Below are positions 16,203 to 24,774 of a stretch of DNA of 64,000 bases, in pieces. The stretch covers positions 55,073 to 119,072 of the forward strand of contig CALEHY010000011.1 of the NCBI GenBank assembly GCA_937876375.1, in the 5' to 3' direction. Below the pieces are notes generated by a model that saw only the letters and a list, made by a program, of their open reading frames with translations, was not told the origin of the DNA and did not search any database. The position numbers and the translations under genes were made by a program. Positions within the stretch are counted from its first letter, which is position 1. Each line of letters opens with the position of its first letter. The stretch is from an uncultured Clostridia bacterium. Lineage in GTDB: Bacteria; Bacillota; Clostridia; Oscillospirales; Acutalibacteraceae.

Positions 16203-17036
16203 ATGGCAGTTAAGTTTTACAAACCGACTACACCTTCAAGAAGAAATATGTCGGTAATTGATTATTCTTCTTTATCAAAGGTTGCTCCTGAGAAATCTCT
16301 TCTTGAACCACTCAATAAGAAATCAGGCCGTAACTCTTACGGAAGAATCACAGTTCGTCACAGAGGTGGCGGAAACAGAAGAAAGTACCGTGTAATCGAC
16401 TTCAAGAGAAACAAGTTCGATGTTCCAGCAACAGTTCTTACAATCGAGTACGATCCAAACCGTTCAGCTCATATTGCTCTTATTCAGTATGAGGATGGCG
16501 TAAAGAGCTATATCACAGCTCCAGAGGGTCTAAAGGTTGGTGCAACAGTTGTTGCAGGTACAGACGTAGATATCGTAACTGGTAACGCTCTACCACTAGA
16601 GAATATGCCAGTAGGTACAATCGTTCACAACGTAGAGCTTTATCCTGGCAACGGTGCTCAGCTTGCTAGATCAGCAGGTAACAGCGCTCAGCTAATGGCT
16701 CTCGAAGGTCCTTATGCACTTCTTAGACTACCATCAGGTGAGCTAAGAAATGTACCAAAGGAGTGTATCGCTACAGTAGGTGTTGTAGGCAACGCAGAGC
16801 ATGCTAATGTTAAGATTGGTAAGGCTGGTCGTAAGCGCAACATGGGTTGGAGACCAACAGTTCGTGGTTCTGTTATGAACCCTAACGATCACCCTCACGG
16901 TGGTGGTGAAGGTAAGTCACCAGTTGGACGTCCTGGTCCATGCACACCTTGGGGTAAGCCAGCTCTTGGTTACAAGACTCGTAGCAAGAAAAAGAAGTCT
17001 AACAAGATGATTGTTCGCCGTCGTAACGGTAAGTAA
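16203..17036 (+). CDS. rplB: 50S ribosomal protein L2
   Basis: 277 residues, usual length. L2 binds 23S domain IV and supports the peptidyl transferase centre. The conserved HPHGGGEGKSPVGR region near the C terminus (~225-240) includes the functionally important His. The ATG at 16203 follows AAGGAG and gives the normal N terminus MAVKFYKPTTPSRR; the frame also extends upstream to 16143 but without family similarity. Confidence 0.97.
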   Translation: MAVKFYKPTTPSRRNMSVIDYSSLSKVAPEKSLLEPLNKKSGRNSYGRITVRHRGGGNRRKYRVIDFKRNKFDVPATVLTIEYDPNRSAHIALIQYEDGVKSYITAPEGLKVGATVVAGTDVDIVTGNALPLENMPVGTIVHNVELYPGNGAQLARSAGNSAQLMALEGPYALLRLPSGELRNVPKECIATVGVVGNAEHANVKIGKAGRKRNMGWRPTVRGSVMNPNDHPHGGGEGKSPVGRPGPCTPWGKPALGYKTRSKKKKSNKMIVRRRNGK

Positions 17037-17055
17037 ACGGAAAGGAGAAGATTAG

Positions 17056-17328
17056 ATGAGTAGAAGTGCTAAAAAAGGTTATTTCGTAGAAGAAAGCCTT
17101 ATGAAAAAAGTAGAAGCTCTCAATGAAAAGGGCGACAAGCAAGTTATCAAAACTTGGTCAAGAAGTTCAACAATCTTCCCTGAGTTCGTAGGACACACAT
17201 TTGCTGTACACGATGGAAGAAAGCATGTTCCTGTATATGTTACAGAGGATATGGTTGGACACAAGCTTGGTGAGTTTGCACCAACAAGAACATTCAGAGG
17301 CCACGCAGGCTCAAAGACTGGTAAGTAA
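17056..17328 (+). CDS. rpsS: 30S ribosomal protein S19
   Basis: 90 residues. S19 lies in the 30S head near the A site. The segments KTWSRSSTIFPEFVGHTF and VYVTEDMVGHKLGEF match the family. Its start follows GGAAAGGAG and the next gene begins 17 bases after its stop. Confidence 0.97.
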   Translation: MSRSAKKGYFVEESLMKKVEALNEKGDKQVIKTWSRSSTIFPEFVGHTFAVHDGRKHVPVYVTEDMVGHKLGEFAPTRTFRGHAGSKTGK

Positions 17329-17345
17329 TCGAAAGGAGAATTATT

Positions 17346-17684
17346 ATGGAATCAAAAGCAAAAGCAACTTACGTCCGTATCTCTCCTAGAAAGGTTCAGA
17401 TCGTTCTCGATTTAATCAGAAAGCAACCTGCAGATAAGGCTATGGCTATTCTTAAGTTCACACCAAAAGCAGCTTGCGAGCCTGTAGCTAAGGTTCTCAA
17501 GTCAGCAATGGCAAACGCTGAGAATAACTTCAATATGGACGTTAACAGATTGTATGTAGCAGAAGCTCATGTAGCTCCAGGCCCAATTCTTAAGAGAATT
17601 CAGCCAAGAGCTCAGGGTAGAGCATACAGAATTAACAAAAGAACATCACACATTACCCTTGTACTCAAGGAAATGGAAGACTAA
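17346..17684 (+). CDS. rplV: 50S ribosomal protein L22
   Basis: 112 residues. L22 contributes a long beta-hairpin to the exit tunnel. The N terminus AKATYVRISPRKVQIVLD and the hairpin region RIQPRAQGRAYRINKRTSH are characteristic. GAAAGGAG precedes the ATG. Ordinary length and context. Confidence 0.97.
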   Translation: MESKAKATYVRISPRKVQIVLDLIRKQPADKAMAILKFTPKAACEPVAKVLKSAMANAENNFNMDVNRLYVAEAHVAPGPILKRIQPRAQGRAYRINKRTSHITLVLKEMED

Positions 17685-17702
17685 GCGAGGAGGAAAAGTT
17701 AA

Positions 17703-18392
17703 ATGGGACAGAAATGTAATCCAACCGGTCTTAGAATCGGTGTTATCAAGAACTGGGACTCTCGCTGGTATGCAAAGAAGGGTGATTTCGCAGATCTACT
17801 TGTAGAAGACCACAATCTTCGTGAGTATCTCCTAAAGTCACTTTACAGCGCAGGTGTTCCAAAGGTAGAAATTGAAAGAGATGCTAAGAGAGTTCGCATC
17901 AACATTCACTGTGCAAAGCCTGGTATGGTTATCGGTAAGCAGGGTGCAGAGATCGAAAAGCTCAAGGCAATTTGCGCAAAGAAGCTTGGCAAGGATCCAA
18001 GCGAGGTGTTCATCAACATTGTTGAGATTAAGAACCCTGACCTTGACGCTACTCTAGTTGCACAGTCAATCGCTCAGCAGCTTGAGCGTCGTGTAGCTTT
18101 CAGACGTGCAGTTAAGGGCGCAATCAGAAACACAATGAGACTTGGTGCTCGTGGTATCAAGATCATGGTATCTGGACGTATCGGCGGTGCAGAAATCGCT
18201 CGTTCAGAGACATACAAGGAGGGTACAATTCCTCTACAGACAATCCGTGCTGATATCGATTACGGAACAGCAGAGGCTGCTACAACTTATGGTAGACTCG
18301 GTATCAAAGTTTGGATCTATCAGGGTGAGGTTCTTCGTGAGTCTCGCAACAAGAAGAGAAGATCAAATCGCAAGGAAGGGGGAAATAAGTAA
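17703..18392 (+). CDS. rpsC: 30S ribosomal protein S3
   Basis: 229 residues. S3 forms part of the mRNA entry channel with its helicase-like activity. An N-terminal KH domain is visible with the GXXG loop in GMVIGKQGAEIEKLK (~75), and the C-terminal domain includes SGRIGGAEIARSE. The last base of its stop is shared with the rplP start, so the two are coupled. Confidence 0.97.
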   Translation: MGQKCNPTGLRIGVIKNWDSRWYAKKGDFADLLVEDHNLREYLLKSLYSAGVPKVEIERDAKRVRINIHCAKPGMVIGKQGAEIEKLKAICAKKLGKDPSEVFINIVEIKNPDLDATLVAQSIAQQLERRVAFRRAVKGAIRNTMRLGARGIKIMVSGRIGGAEIARSETYKEGTIPLQTIRADIDYGTAEAATTYGRLGIKVWIYQGEVLRESRNKKRRSNRKEGGNK

Positions 18393-18817
18393 TGCTCTTA
18401 CCTAAGCGCGTTAAGCACAGAAAGCAGCACAGAGGTCGTATGACTGGTGTGGCTACAAGAGGCAACAAGGTTGCATACGGTGAGTTCGGTCTAGCTACAA
18501 CAGAGCCAGCTTGGATTACAGCAGCTCAGATTGAGGCAGCCCGTATCGCTATGACAAGATACACAAAGCGTGGCGGTCATGTTTGGATTAAGATTTTCCC
18601 TGACAAGCCAATCACAGCAAGACCTGCTGATACTCGTATGGGTAAAGGTAAAGGTAATGTTGATTACTGGGTAGCAAAGGTTAAGCCAGGCAGAGTTATG
18701 TTCGAGCTTGGTGGTGTTAGCGAAGAGGTAGCTCGTGAGGCTATGAGACTTGCTGCTAACAAGCTTCCAGTAAAATGTAAGTTCGTAAAGAAAGAAGAAG
18801 AGGGAGGCGAGCAGTAA
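18392..18817 (+). CDS. rplP: 50S ribosomal protein L16
   Basis: 141 residues. L16 sits at the central protuberance and helps position A- and P-site tRNAs. The N terminus MLLPKRVKHRKQHRG and the motif RMGKGKGNVDYWVAKVKPG are family signatures. It overlaps rpsC and rpmC by one base each. GGGGG just upstream serves as the ribosome binding site. Confidence 0.97.
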   Translation: MLLPKRVKHRKQHRGRMTGVATRGNKVAYGEFGLATTEPAWITAAQIEAARIAMTRYTKRGGHVWIKIFPDKPITARPADTRMGKGKGNVDYWVAKVKPGRVMFELGGVSEEVAREAMRLAANKLPVKCKFVKKEEEGGEQ

Positions 18818-19020
18818 TGAAGGCATCAGAAATTAGAGAACTTTCTGCTGAGCAGAGAGCAAAGAAGCTTGCAGAGCTCAAGGAAGAGCTTTTCAATCTT
18901 CATTTTCAGCAGGCTATCAATCAGCTCGACAACCCTATGAGAATTAAGGCAGTCAAGAAAGATATCGCTCGTATCATGACAGTTGATAGAGCTATCGAAC
19001 TTGAAAATGCTAATTCCTAA
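18817..19020 (+). CDS. rpmC: 50S ribosomal protein L29
   Basis: 67 residues, two long helices. L29 binds near the tunnel exit next to L23. The segment EELFNLHFQQAINQLDNPMRIK is typical. Its start overlaps the rplP stop (TAATG) and AGGGAGG lies upstream in rplP. Ordinary. Confidence 0.96.
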   Translation: MKASEIRELSAEQRAKKLAELKEELFNLHFQQAINQLDNPMRIKAVKKDIARIMTVDRAIELENANS

Positions 19021-19034
19021 GGAGGTAACTGATT

Positions 19035-19289
19035 ATGGAAAGAAACCTCAGAAAGACTAGAGTAGGTATCGTTGCATCTGACAAGATGGACAAGACCGTA
19101 GTAGTTAAGATTCAGGACAGAGTTAAGCATCCTCTATATAATAAGATTGTTGACCGTTCTGTAAGATACAAGGCACACGACGAGAACAATGAGTGTGGCG
19201 TTGGTGATAAGGTTCTTATCATGGAATGCCGTCCACTCAGCAAGGATAAGAATTGGCGTGTTGTTGAAATCATCGAAAAGGCTAAGTAA
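19035..19289 (+). CDS. rpsQ: 30S ribosomal protein S17
   Basis: 84 residues, OB fold; a primary 16S binder in early 30S assembly. The motifs VGIVASDKMDKTVVV and PLSKDKNWRVVEI are family features. The start follows AAGGAGG by nine bases. A 129-base spacer with two small inverted repeats separates it from rplN. Confidence 0.96.
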   Translation: MERNLRKTRVGIVASDKMDKTVVVKIQDRVKHPLYNKIVDRSVRYKAHDENNECGVGDKVLIMECRPLSKDKNWRVVEIIEKAK

Positions 19290-19418
19290 TTCATTACGAT
19301 TTACAGCTTTTAAGAATAGAGCAGTAATGCTCAAAAAGTAAGTCTATTAATTTAGTCAAAAAAATAATAACTGCAACTTAGCAAAGTGTTATTTTGCAGT
19401 ACGAAGGAGGAAAACGCT

Positions 19419-19787
19419 GTGATACAACAAGAAAGTCGTTTGAAGGTCGCAGACAACACAGGTGCTAAAGAGCTTCTTTGCATTCGTGTTCTAGGCGGTT
19501 CAGGCAGAAGATATGCCAACATTGGCGATGTTATCGTTGCTTCAGTTAAGAAGGCAGCTCCAGGTGGTATCGTTAAGAAGGGCGAAGTTGTTAAAGCAGT
19601 CATCGTTCGTACAACTAAAGGTGTACGTCGTGATGATGGTCAGTATATTCGTTTCGACGAAAATGCTGCCGTAATTATTAAGGAGGATAAAACTCCTAAA
19701 GGCACCCGTATTTTTGGCCCAGTAGCAAGAGAGCTTCGTGAAAAGGATTATATGAAGATCCTATCTCTCGCTCCTGAAGTACTTTAA
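19419..19787 (+). CDS. rplN: 50S ribosomal protein L14
   Basis: 122 residues, exactly the usual length when started at GTG 19419, eight bases after AAGGAGGA; the family N terminus MIQQESRLKVADNTGAKE confirms this over the longer upstream frame. L14 forms part of the intersubunit bridge to 16S h14 and binds the silencing factor RsfS in other bacteria. The preceding 129-base gap holds GAGCA/TGCTC and ACTGCA/TGCAGT (19372-19400) hairpins close to the start. Confidence 0.97.
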   Translation: MIQQESRLKVADNTGAKELLCIRVLGGSGRRYANIGDVIVASVKKAAPGGIVKKGEVVKAVIVRTTKGVRRDDGQYIRFDENAAVIIKEDKTPKGTRIFGPVARELREKDYMKILSLAPEVL

Positions 19788-19801
19788 TGGAGGTGCACAC
19801 A

Positions 19802-20107
19802 ATGAAGAAAATGTTTGTAAGAACTGGTGATACTGTTCAGGTATTGTCAGGTAAGTCAAAGGGTGTTCAGGGCGAGGTTATCGCTGTAAGTCCTAAGGAA
19901 GACAAGGTTATCGTTAAGAAGGTAAACGTTGTTACAAAGCATGTAAAGCCTACTAAGATGGGTGAGCAGGGCGGACTTGTAGAGGTTGAATCAGCTCTTT
20001 ACGCTTCAAAGGTACAGCTAGTATGCCCTAAGTGTGGCGAGGCAACTCGTGTTGGACACAAGAAGGGCGGCATCCGTGTTTGTAAGAAATGCGGAAACGA
20101 GTTTTAA
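19802..20107 (+). CDS. rplX: 50S ribosomal protein L24
   Basis: 101 residues. An N-terminal KOW motif (VRTGDTVQVLSGKSKGVQGEV) is followed by a C-terminal stretch with two CxxC pairs (CPKCGEATRVG and CKKCGN), which suggests a zinc ribbon. L24 starts 50S assembly on 23S domain I. I take ATG 19802 after TGGAGGTG; an in-frame ATG at 19787 sits inside that signal and overlaps the rplN stop. Confidence 0.95.
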   Translation: MKKMFVRTGDTVQVLSGKSKGVQGEVIAVSPKEDKVIVKKVNVVTKHVKPTKMGEQGGLVEVESALYASKVQLVCPKCGEATRVGHKKGGIRVCKKCGNEF

Positions 20108-20126
20108 GAAAGGGAGGACATAACAA

Positions 20127-20669
20127 ATGGCAGCAAGGTTAAAGGAAACCTATAAGAGCGAAGTTGCTCCTGCATTGATGAAGAAATTCGAATACAAATC
20201 TGTTATGCAAATCCCAAAGCTTGACAAGATTGTTATCAATGTTGGTGCTGGTGAAGCTCGTGAAAATTCAAAGGTAATCGACGCTATCGTTTCAGACCTT
20301 ACACAGATTTCTGGTCAAAAGCCAATCGTTTGTAAGGCAAAGAAATCAGTAGCTAACTTTAAGCTCCGTGAGGGTATGCCAATCGGTGTTAAAGTTACTC
20401 TTCGTGGTGACAGAATGTATGAATTCCTTGATAGATTCTTCAATCTCGCACTTCCAAGAGTTCGTGACTTCAGAGGTATTAATCCAAACTCATTTGATGG
20501 TCGTGGTAACTACGCTATGGGTATCAAGGAGCAGTTGATTTTCCCTGAGATCGATTACGATAAGATTGACAAGGTTCGTGGTATGGATATCATTATGGTA
20601 ACTACTGCAAACACAGACGAAGAAGCAAGAGAGTTGCTCAAGCTTATGGGCGCTCCATTTGCAGAGTAA
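20127..20669 (+). CDS. rplE: 50S ribosomal protein L5
   Basis: 180 residues. L5 carries 5S rRNA into the large subunit and touches S13 across the interface. IVINVGAGEARENSK, KKSVANFKLREGMPIG and RDFRGINPNSFDGRGNYAMG are clear signatures. Start preceded by AAGGGAGG. Confidence 0.97.
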   Translation: MAARLKETYKSEVAPALMKKFEYKSVMQIPKLDKIVINVGAGEARENSKVIDAIVSDLTQISGQKPIVCKAKKSVANFKLREGMPIGVKVTLRGDRMYEFLDRFFNLALPRVRDFRGINPNSFDGRGNYAMGIKEQLIFPEIDYDKIDKVRGMDIIMVTTANTDEEARELLKLMGAPFAE

Positions 20670-20681
20670 GGAGGGATTATC

Positions 20682-20867
20682 GTGGCTAAGACATCTATGA
20701 AAGTAAAGCAGCAGAAGCCTGCTAAGTACTCAACAAGAGCATATAACAGATGCAAAATCTGCGGTAGACCTCATGCTTATCTTCGTAAGTATGGCGTATG
20801 TCGTATCTGCTTCAGAGAGCTTGCTCACAAGGGCGAGATTCCTGGAGTAAAGAAATCATCTTGGTAA
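20682..20867 (+). CDS. rpsZ: 30S ribosomal protein S14 type Z
   Basis: 61 residues, the short zinc-binding form of S14. Four Cys are kept as CKIC and CRIC (residues ~24-43). It starts with GTG after AAGGAGGG. Presence of the zinc form in the main operon is usual for Firmicutes; a zinc-free paralogue, if any, is not in this window. Confidence 0.96.
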   Translation: MAKTSMKVKQQKPAKYSTRAYNRCKICGRPHAYLRKYGVCRICFRELAHKGEIPGVKKSSW

Positions 20868-20905
20868 TATTTGAGAATTGCTAAATTTATAAGGAGGAAA
20901 TATCA

Positions 20906-21304
20906 ATGCATATTACAGATCCAATTGCTGATATGCTTACAAGAATTCGTAATGCCAATTCAGCAAAACACGAAACAGTAGATATTCCTGCATCAAATAT
21001 GAAGAAGGCAATCGCTCAGATTCTTCTTGATGAAGGTTATATCGCATCATATAAAGTTATTGAAGACGAGAAGCAGGGTGTTATCCGTGTAACACTTAAG
21101 TATGGCGAGGGTAAGTCACAGGTCATCACTGGACTTCGCAGAGTATCAAAGCCAGGTCTTAGAATCTACTCAAATGTAGAGGATATGCCAAAGGTAATGA
21201 AGGGTCTCGGTATCGCTATCGTTTCTACTTCAAAAGGTATCATGACAGACAGAGAAGCTCGCAAGCAAAACGTTGGCGGCGAAGTATTAGCATTTGTTTG
21301 GTAA
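20906..21304 (+). CDS. rpsH: 30S ribosomal protein S8
   Basis: 132 residues; binds the central domain of 16S rRNA and represses the spc operon in E. coli. The N terminus DPIADMLTRIRNAN and the C-terminal STSKGIMTDREARKQNVGGE are diagnostic. Strong AAGGAGG precedes the ATG. Confidence 0.97.
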   Translation: MHITDPIADMLTRIRNANSAKHETVDIPASNMKKAIAQILLDEGYIASYKVIEDEKQGVIRVTLKYGEGKSQVITGLRRVSKPGLRIYSNVEDMPKVMKGLGIAIVSTSKGIMTDREARKQNVGGEVLAFVW

Positions 21305-21319
21305 GGAGGTGCAGTTAGG

Positions 21320-21862
21320 ATGTCACGTATCGGTTTAAAGCCAATCGTAATTCCTGCAGGCGTTGAGATTTCAATCGACGACGCTAACACTGTAACCGTT
21401 AAGGGACCAAACGGTACTCTTACTCAGGATGTTAACAAGGACATCACAGTTACAGTTGACGGCAGCGAGATTACATTATCAAGACCATCAGACGATAAGG
21501 ATCACAGAGCTATGCATGGCTTGTATAGAGCTCTTATCGCAAACATGGTTACAGGTGTTACTGAGGGATTCAAAAAGAATCTTGAGGTAAACGGTGTAGG
21601 TTACAGGGTTACAATGCAGGGCAATGAGCTTGTAATGAACCTTGGTTTCTCACACCAGGTTAAGATGACACCTCCAGAGGGTGTTAAGGTAGAGTGCCCA
21701 AGCGCTAACGCAATCGTTGTTAGCGGTGCTAGCAAGCAGGCAGTTGGTCAGTTCGCAGCTCAGGTTCGCGAGAAGAGACCACCAGAGCCATATAAGGGCA
21801 AGGGCATTAAGTATGCTGAAGAGCATATTCGCCGTAAGGAAGGCAAAGCAGGTAAGAAATAA
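21320..21862 (+). CDS. rplF: 50S ribosomal protein L6
   Basis: 180 residues made of two similar alpha/beta domains, typical of L6, which lies near the factor-binding site. SRIGLKPIVIPAGVEI opens the protein and KGKGIKYAEEHIRRKEGKAGKK closes it with the family tail. Follows rpsH by 15 bases with AAGGAGG in between. Confidence 0.97.
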   Translation: MSRIGLKPIVIPAGVEISIDDANTVTVKGPNGTLTQDVNKDITVTVDGSEITLSRPSDDKDHRAMHGLYRALIANMVTGVTEGFKKNLEVNGVGYRVTMQGNELVMNLGFSHQVKMTPPEGVKVECPSANAIVVSGASKQAVGQFAAQVREKRPPEPYKGKGIKYAEEHIRRKEGKAGKK

Positions 21863-21880
21863 AGGAAGGAGTGAATTACA

Positions 21881-22240
21881 ATGGTTTCAAGACAAGATTC
21901 TAACAAGGCTAGACAGAAGCGCCACACTAGAGTTCGTGGCAAGATTAGCGGTACAGCTGAATGTCCAAGACTCAACGTATATCGCTCCCTCAGCAATATC
22001 TACGCTCAGCTTATTGATGACGTTGCAGGTGTAACACTTGCTCAGGCTTCAACAACTGAGAAGGAATTTGCACAGTACGGCGGAAACGTTGAAGCAGCTA
22101 AGGCTGTTGGAAAAACATTAGCAGAGAGAGCCACAGCAAAGGGCATCAAAGAGTGCGTATTTGATCGTGGCGGTTACGTATATCACGGTCGTGTAGCTGC
22201 ATTAGCAGATGGCGCTCGTGAGGGCGGACTTGAGTTCTAA
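21881..22240 (+). CDS. rplR: 50S ribosomal protein L18
   Basis: 119 residues; binds 5S rRNA together with L5. The motifs RQKRHTRVRGKISGTAECPRLNVYRS and VFDRGGYVYHGRVAALADGAREGGLEF (given here in part only as signatures at both ends) fit the family. AAGGAG precedes the ATG. Confidence 0.96.
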   Translation: MVSRQDSNKARQKRHTRVRGKISGTAECPRLNVYRSLSNIYAQLIDDVAGVTLAQASTTEKEFAQYGGNVEAAKAVGKTLAERATAKGIKECVFDRGGYVYHGRVAALADGAREGGLEF

Positions 22241-22257
22241 GAAGGGAGTAAATTATT

Positions 22258-22761
22258 ATGAATAATAAAATTGACGTATCTTCAATGGAACTTGAAGAAA
22301 GAGTTGTTACTATCAACCGTGTATCAAAGACTGTAAAGGGTGGTAGAATTTTTAAGTTCTCAGCTCTTGTAGTTGTTGGTGATGGTAACGGACTTGTAGG
22401 CTTCGGTATCGGTAAGTCAGGCGAAGTTCCTGATGCAATCCGTAAGGGTATCGAGGATGCAAAGAAGAATGTAATTAAGGTTTCACTAAGAGGTACAACA
22501 ATTCCTCACGAAATCAAAGGTAAGTTTGGTGCAGGCGAGGTTCTCCTTATGCCAGCTCCAAAGGGTACTGGAGTTATTGCCGGCGGACCTGTTCGTGCTG
22601 TTGTTGAGACAGTAGGTATCAAGGATATCCGTACAAAGGCTATTCGTTCAAACAATCCTTGTAACGTTGTTCGTGCAACAATCAACGGTCTAAGCCAGCT
22701 TCGTACTGGTGAAGAGGTTGCTGCTGTACGTGGCAAGAGCGTTAAGGAAATCGTAGGTTAA
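22258..22761 (+). CDS. rpsE: 30S ribosomal protein S5
   Basis: 167 residues. S5 takes part in translational accuracy and mRNA entry. RVSKTVKGGRIFKFSALVVV, the GKSGEVPDAIRKGIEDAKKN segment and APKGTGVIAGGPVRAV are family blocks. The start follows AAGGGAG, 17 bases after rplR. Confidence 0.97.
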   Translation: MNNKIDVSSMELEERVVTINRVSKTVKGGRIFKFSALVVVGDGNGLVGFGIGKSGEVPDAIRKGIEDAKKNVIKVSLRGTTIPHEIKGKFGAGEVLLMPAPKGTGVIAGGPVRAVVETVGIKDIRTKAIRSNNPCNVVRATINGLSQLRTGEEVAAVRGKSVKEIVG

Positions 22762-22774
22762 GGAGGGCGCAATC

Positions 22775-22954
22775 ATGGCAGAAATTAAGATTCAGCTTAC
22801 AAAGAGCTTGATCGGTTGCAAGAAGGACCAGATTGCAACAGCTCACTCACTTGGCCTTCGCAAAATCGGTAATGTTACAGTGCAGCCAGATAATGCACAG
22901 ACACAGGGTAAGATCAAGAAGATCGTTCACCTTGTAACTATCGTAGAAGAATAA
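22775..22954 (+). CDS. rpmD: 50S ribosomal protein L30
   Basis: A short gene of 59 residues: MAEIKIQLTKSLIGCKKDQ, then HSLGLRKIGNVTVQPDN, which is the L30 pattern, ending VTIVEE. It sits in the normal place between rpsE and rplO, starts 13 bases after rpsE with AAGGAGGG, and keeps the reading frame free of stops. Confidence 0.95.
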   Translation: MAEIKIQLTKSLIGCKKDQIATAHSLGLRKIGNVTVQPDNAQTQGKIKKIVHLVTIVEE

Positions 22955-22968
22955 GGGGAGGTGCTCAG

Positions 22969-23412
22969 ATGAAATTACATGAACTTTCTCCTGCAGAGGG
23001 CTCAAAGAAGGCAGTTAAGAGAATTGGCCGTGGCGCTGGTTCAGGTCAAGGTAAGACTGCTGGTAAGGGTCACAAGGGTCAAAAGGCTCGTTCAGGTTAC
23101 AGCAGAAGACCTGGATTTGAAGGTGGTCAGATGCCACTTCAAAGAAGAGTTCCAAAGAGAGGATTTAACAACATCTTTGCCACAGAGTACGCTATTGTTA
23201 ACGTATCAGACCTCGAAGCTAGATTCGAAGCTGGTGCTACAGTAGACGCTGAGAGCTTGGTAGCAAGCGGTCTTATCAAGAAGACACTTGACGGTATCAA
23301 GGTTCTTGGAAAGGGCGAGATCACAAAGGCATTAACCGTAAAGGTTGACGCAATTAGCGAGTCAGCTAAAGCAAAGATCGAAGCAGCTGGTGGTAAGGTG
23401 GAGGTGCTTTAA
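22969..23412 (+). CDS. rplO: 50S ribosomal protein L15
   Basis: 147 residues. The N-terminal glycine/basic-rich extension (RIGRGAGSGQGKTAGKGHKG) threads through 23S rRNA and RPGFEGGQMPLQRRVPKRGF follows. L15 is a late 50S assembly protein. The secY start codon follows directly on its stop. Confidence 0.97.
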   Translation: MKLHELSPAEGSKKAVKRIGRGAGSGQGKTAGKGHKGQKARSGYSRRPGFEGGQMPLQRRVPKRGFNNIFATEYAIVNVSDLEARFEAGATVDAESLVASGLIKKTLDGIKVLGKGEITKALTVKVDAISESAKAKIEAAGGKVEVL

Positions 23413-24759
23413 GTGATTAAAACTATCATTAACGCATTTAAAATCCCTGAAATCAGAAAAAAGTTACTTTTCACTGCATTCATCATTCTTATCTTTAGAA
23501 TCGGTTCAGTTATTCCTGTTCCATTCCTAAACATTATTGATGAGATTCAGATTGATAACGGTAACAATATTCTAACTTATTTGAGCTTGATGACTGGTAG
23601 TGCTTTCACATACGGAACTATTTTCGCTATGTCAATCACACCATACATTAACGCTTCAATTATCATTCAGCTCCTAACAGTTGCTATTCCAGCACTTGAG
23701 AACCTTCAGAAGGAAGGCGAAGAGGGCAGAAAGAAGATCACAACTATTACAAGATTTGTAACTGTTGCACTTGGTCTTCTACAGTCACTTGCTTATTTCT
23801 TCTATCTCCGTGCAAATGGTTATCTTGCAACTGATGCAAGTGGAGCAGCCTACACAGGCTTCGACGCAGTATTCCAGGCAATAGTAATTATTGCTGTTCT
23901 AACTGCTGGTACAGCTGTTATCATGTGGCTTGGTGAGCAGATTTCTATCGATGGTATCGGAAATGGTATTTCAATTATACTTTTTGCTGGTATCGTATCT
24001 CGTTTCCCAGCTCTTATCAGACAGCTATTCAGCTATATGGACACACAGAGAACAGTATACTATGTACTTGTTCCATGTGTATGTGTAGCATTCATTCTTA
24101 TGATTGCTTATATCGTACTCGTCGACAATTCAGAAAGAAGACTACCTATCCAGTACGCAAAGCGTGTTGTTGGTAGAAAGATGTATGCAGGTCGTTCAGA
24201 CGTTATGCCTATCAAGGTTAACATGAGTGGCGTACTTCCAATCATCTTTGCTTCTTCTATTCTATCTCTACCAGGTACAGTTCAAATGTTCTTAAAGAAC
24301 ACTCCTGGTGAGGATACATTCTGGGGCAAGTTCTTCAATGCGTTCCAGGGTGACTCATGGTGGTACGCAGGAATGTACTTCCTACTTATCATCTTCTTTG
24401 CATATTTCTATAGTACAATTCAGTACAATCCAATAGAGATGGCAAACAATCTTCGTAAAAACGGTGGCGCAATCCCAGGTATTCGACCAGGTAGACCAAC
24501 TTCTGATTATATCTTGAAGATTCTTTCAAGACTAACACTTATTGGTGCTCTTATGATCAGCGTTGTTGCTCTATTCCCAATCGTTTACTCACTCATTTGT
24601 GATATGGCTATCAAACCACTTGAGGGTTCAGATGTCGGTGGTATGTCCATCAGTCTTGGTGGTACCTCTGTAATCATCCTTGTTGGTGTAGCTCTAGAAA
24701 CTGTTCGTCAGCTTGAATCTCAAATGATGATGCGTCATTATAAGGGATTCCTTGATTAA
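23413..24759 (+). CDS. secY: Protein translocase channel subunit SecY
   Basis: 448 residues with ten hydrophobic segments. SecY forms the Sec channel with SecE and SecG for export and membrane insertion. Family blocks seen are the TM2 signature ITPYINASIIIQLL, the cytoplasmic loop with EGRKKITTITRF, and the C-terminal NLRKNGGAIPGIRPGRPT loop that contacts SecA and ribosomes. GTG at 23413 directly follows the rplO stop and uses GGTGGAGGTG within rplO as binding site, so translation is coupled to L15. Confidence 0.97.
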   Translation: MIKTIINAFKIPEIRKKLLFTAFIILIFRIGSVIPVPFLNIIDEIQIDNGNNILTYLSLMTGSAFTYGTIFAMSITPYINASIIIQLLTVAIPALENLQKEGEEGRKKITTITRFVTVALGLLQSLAYFFYLRANGYLATDASGAAYTGFDAVFQAIVIIAVLTAGTAVIMWLGEQISIDGIGNGISIILFAGIVSRFPALIRQLFSYMDTQRTVYYVLVPCVCVAFILMIAYIVLVDNSERRLPIQYAKRVVGRKMYAGRSDVMPIKVNMSGVLPIIFASSILSLPGTVQMFLKNTPGEDTFWGKFFNAFQGDSWWYAGMYFLLIIFFAYFYSTIQYNPIEMANNLRKNGGAIPGIRPGRPTSDYILKILSRLTLIGALMISVVALFPIVYSLICDMAIKPLEGSDVGGMSISLGGTSVIILVGVALETVRQLESQMMMRHYKGFLD

Positions 24760-24774
24760 TGAAAGGATAATAAT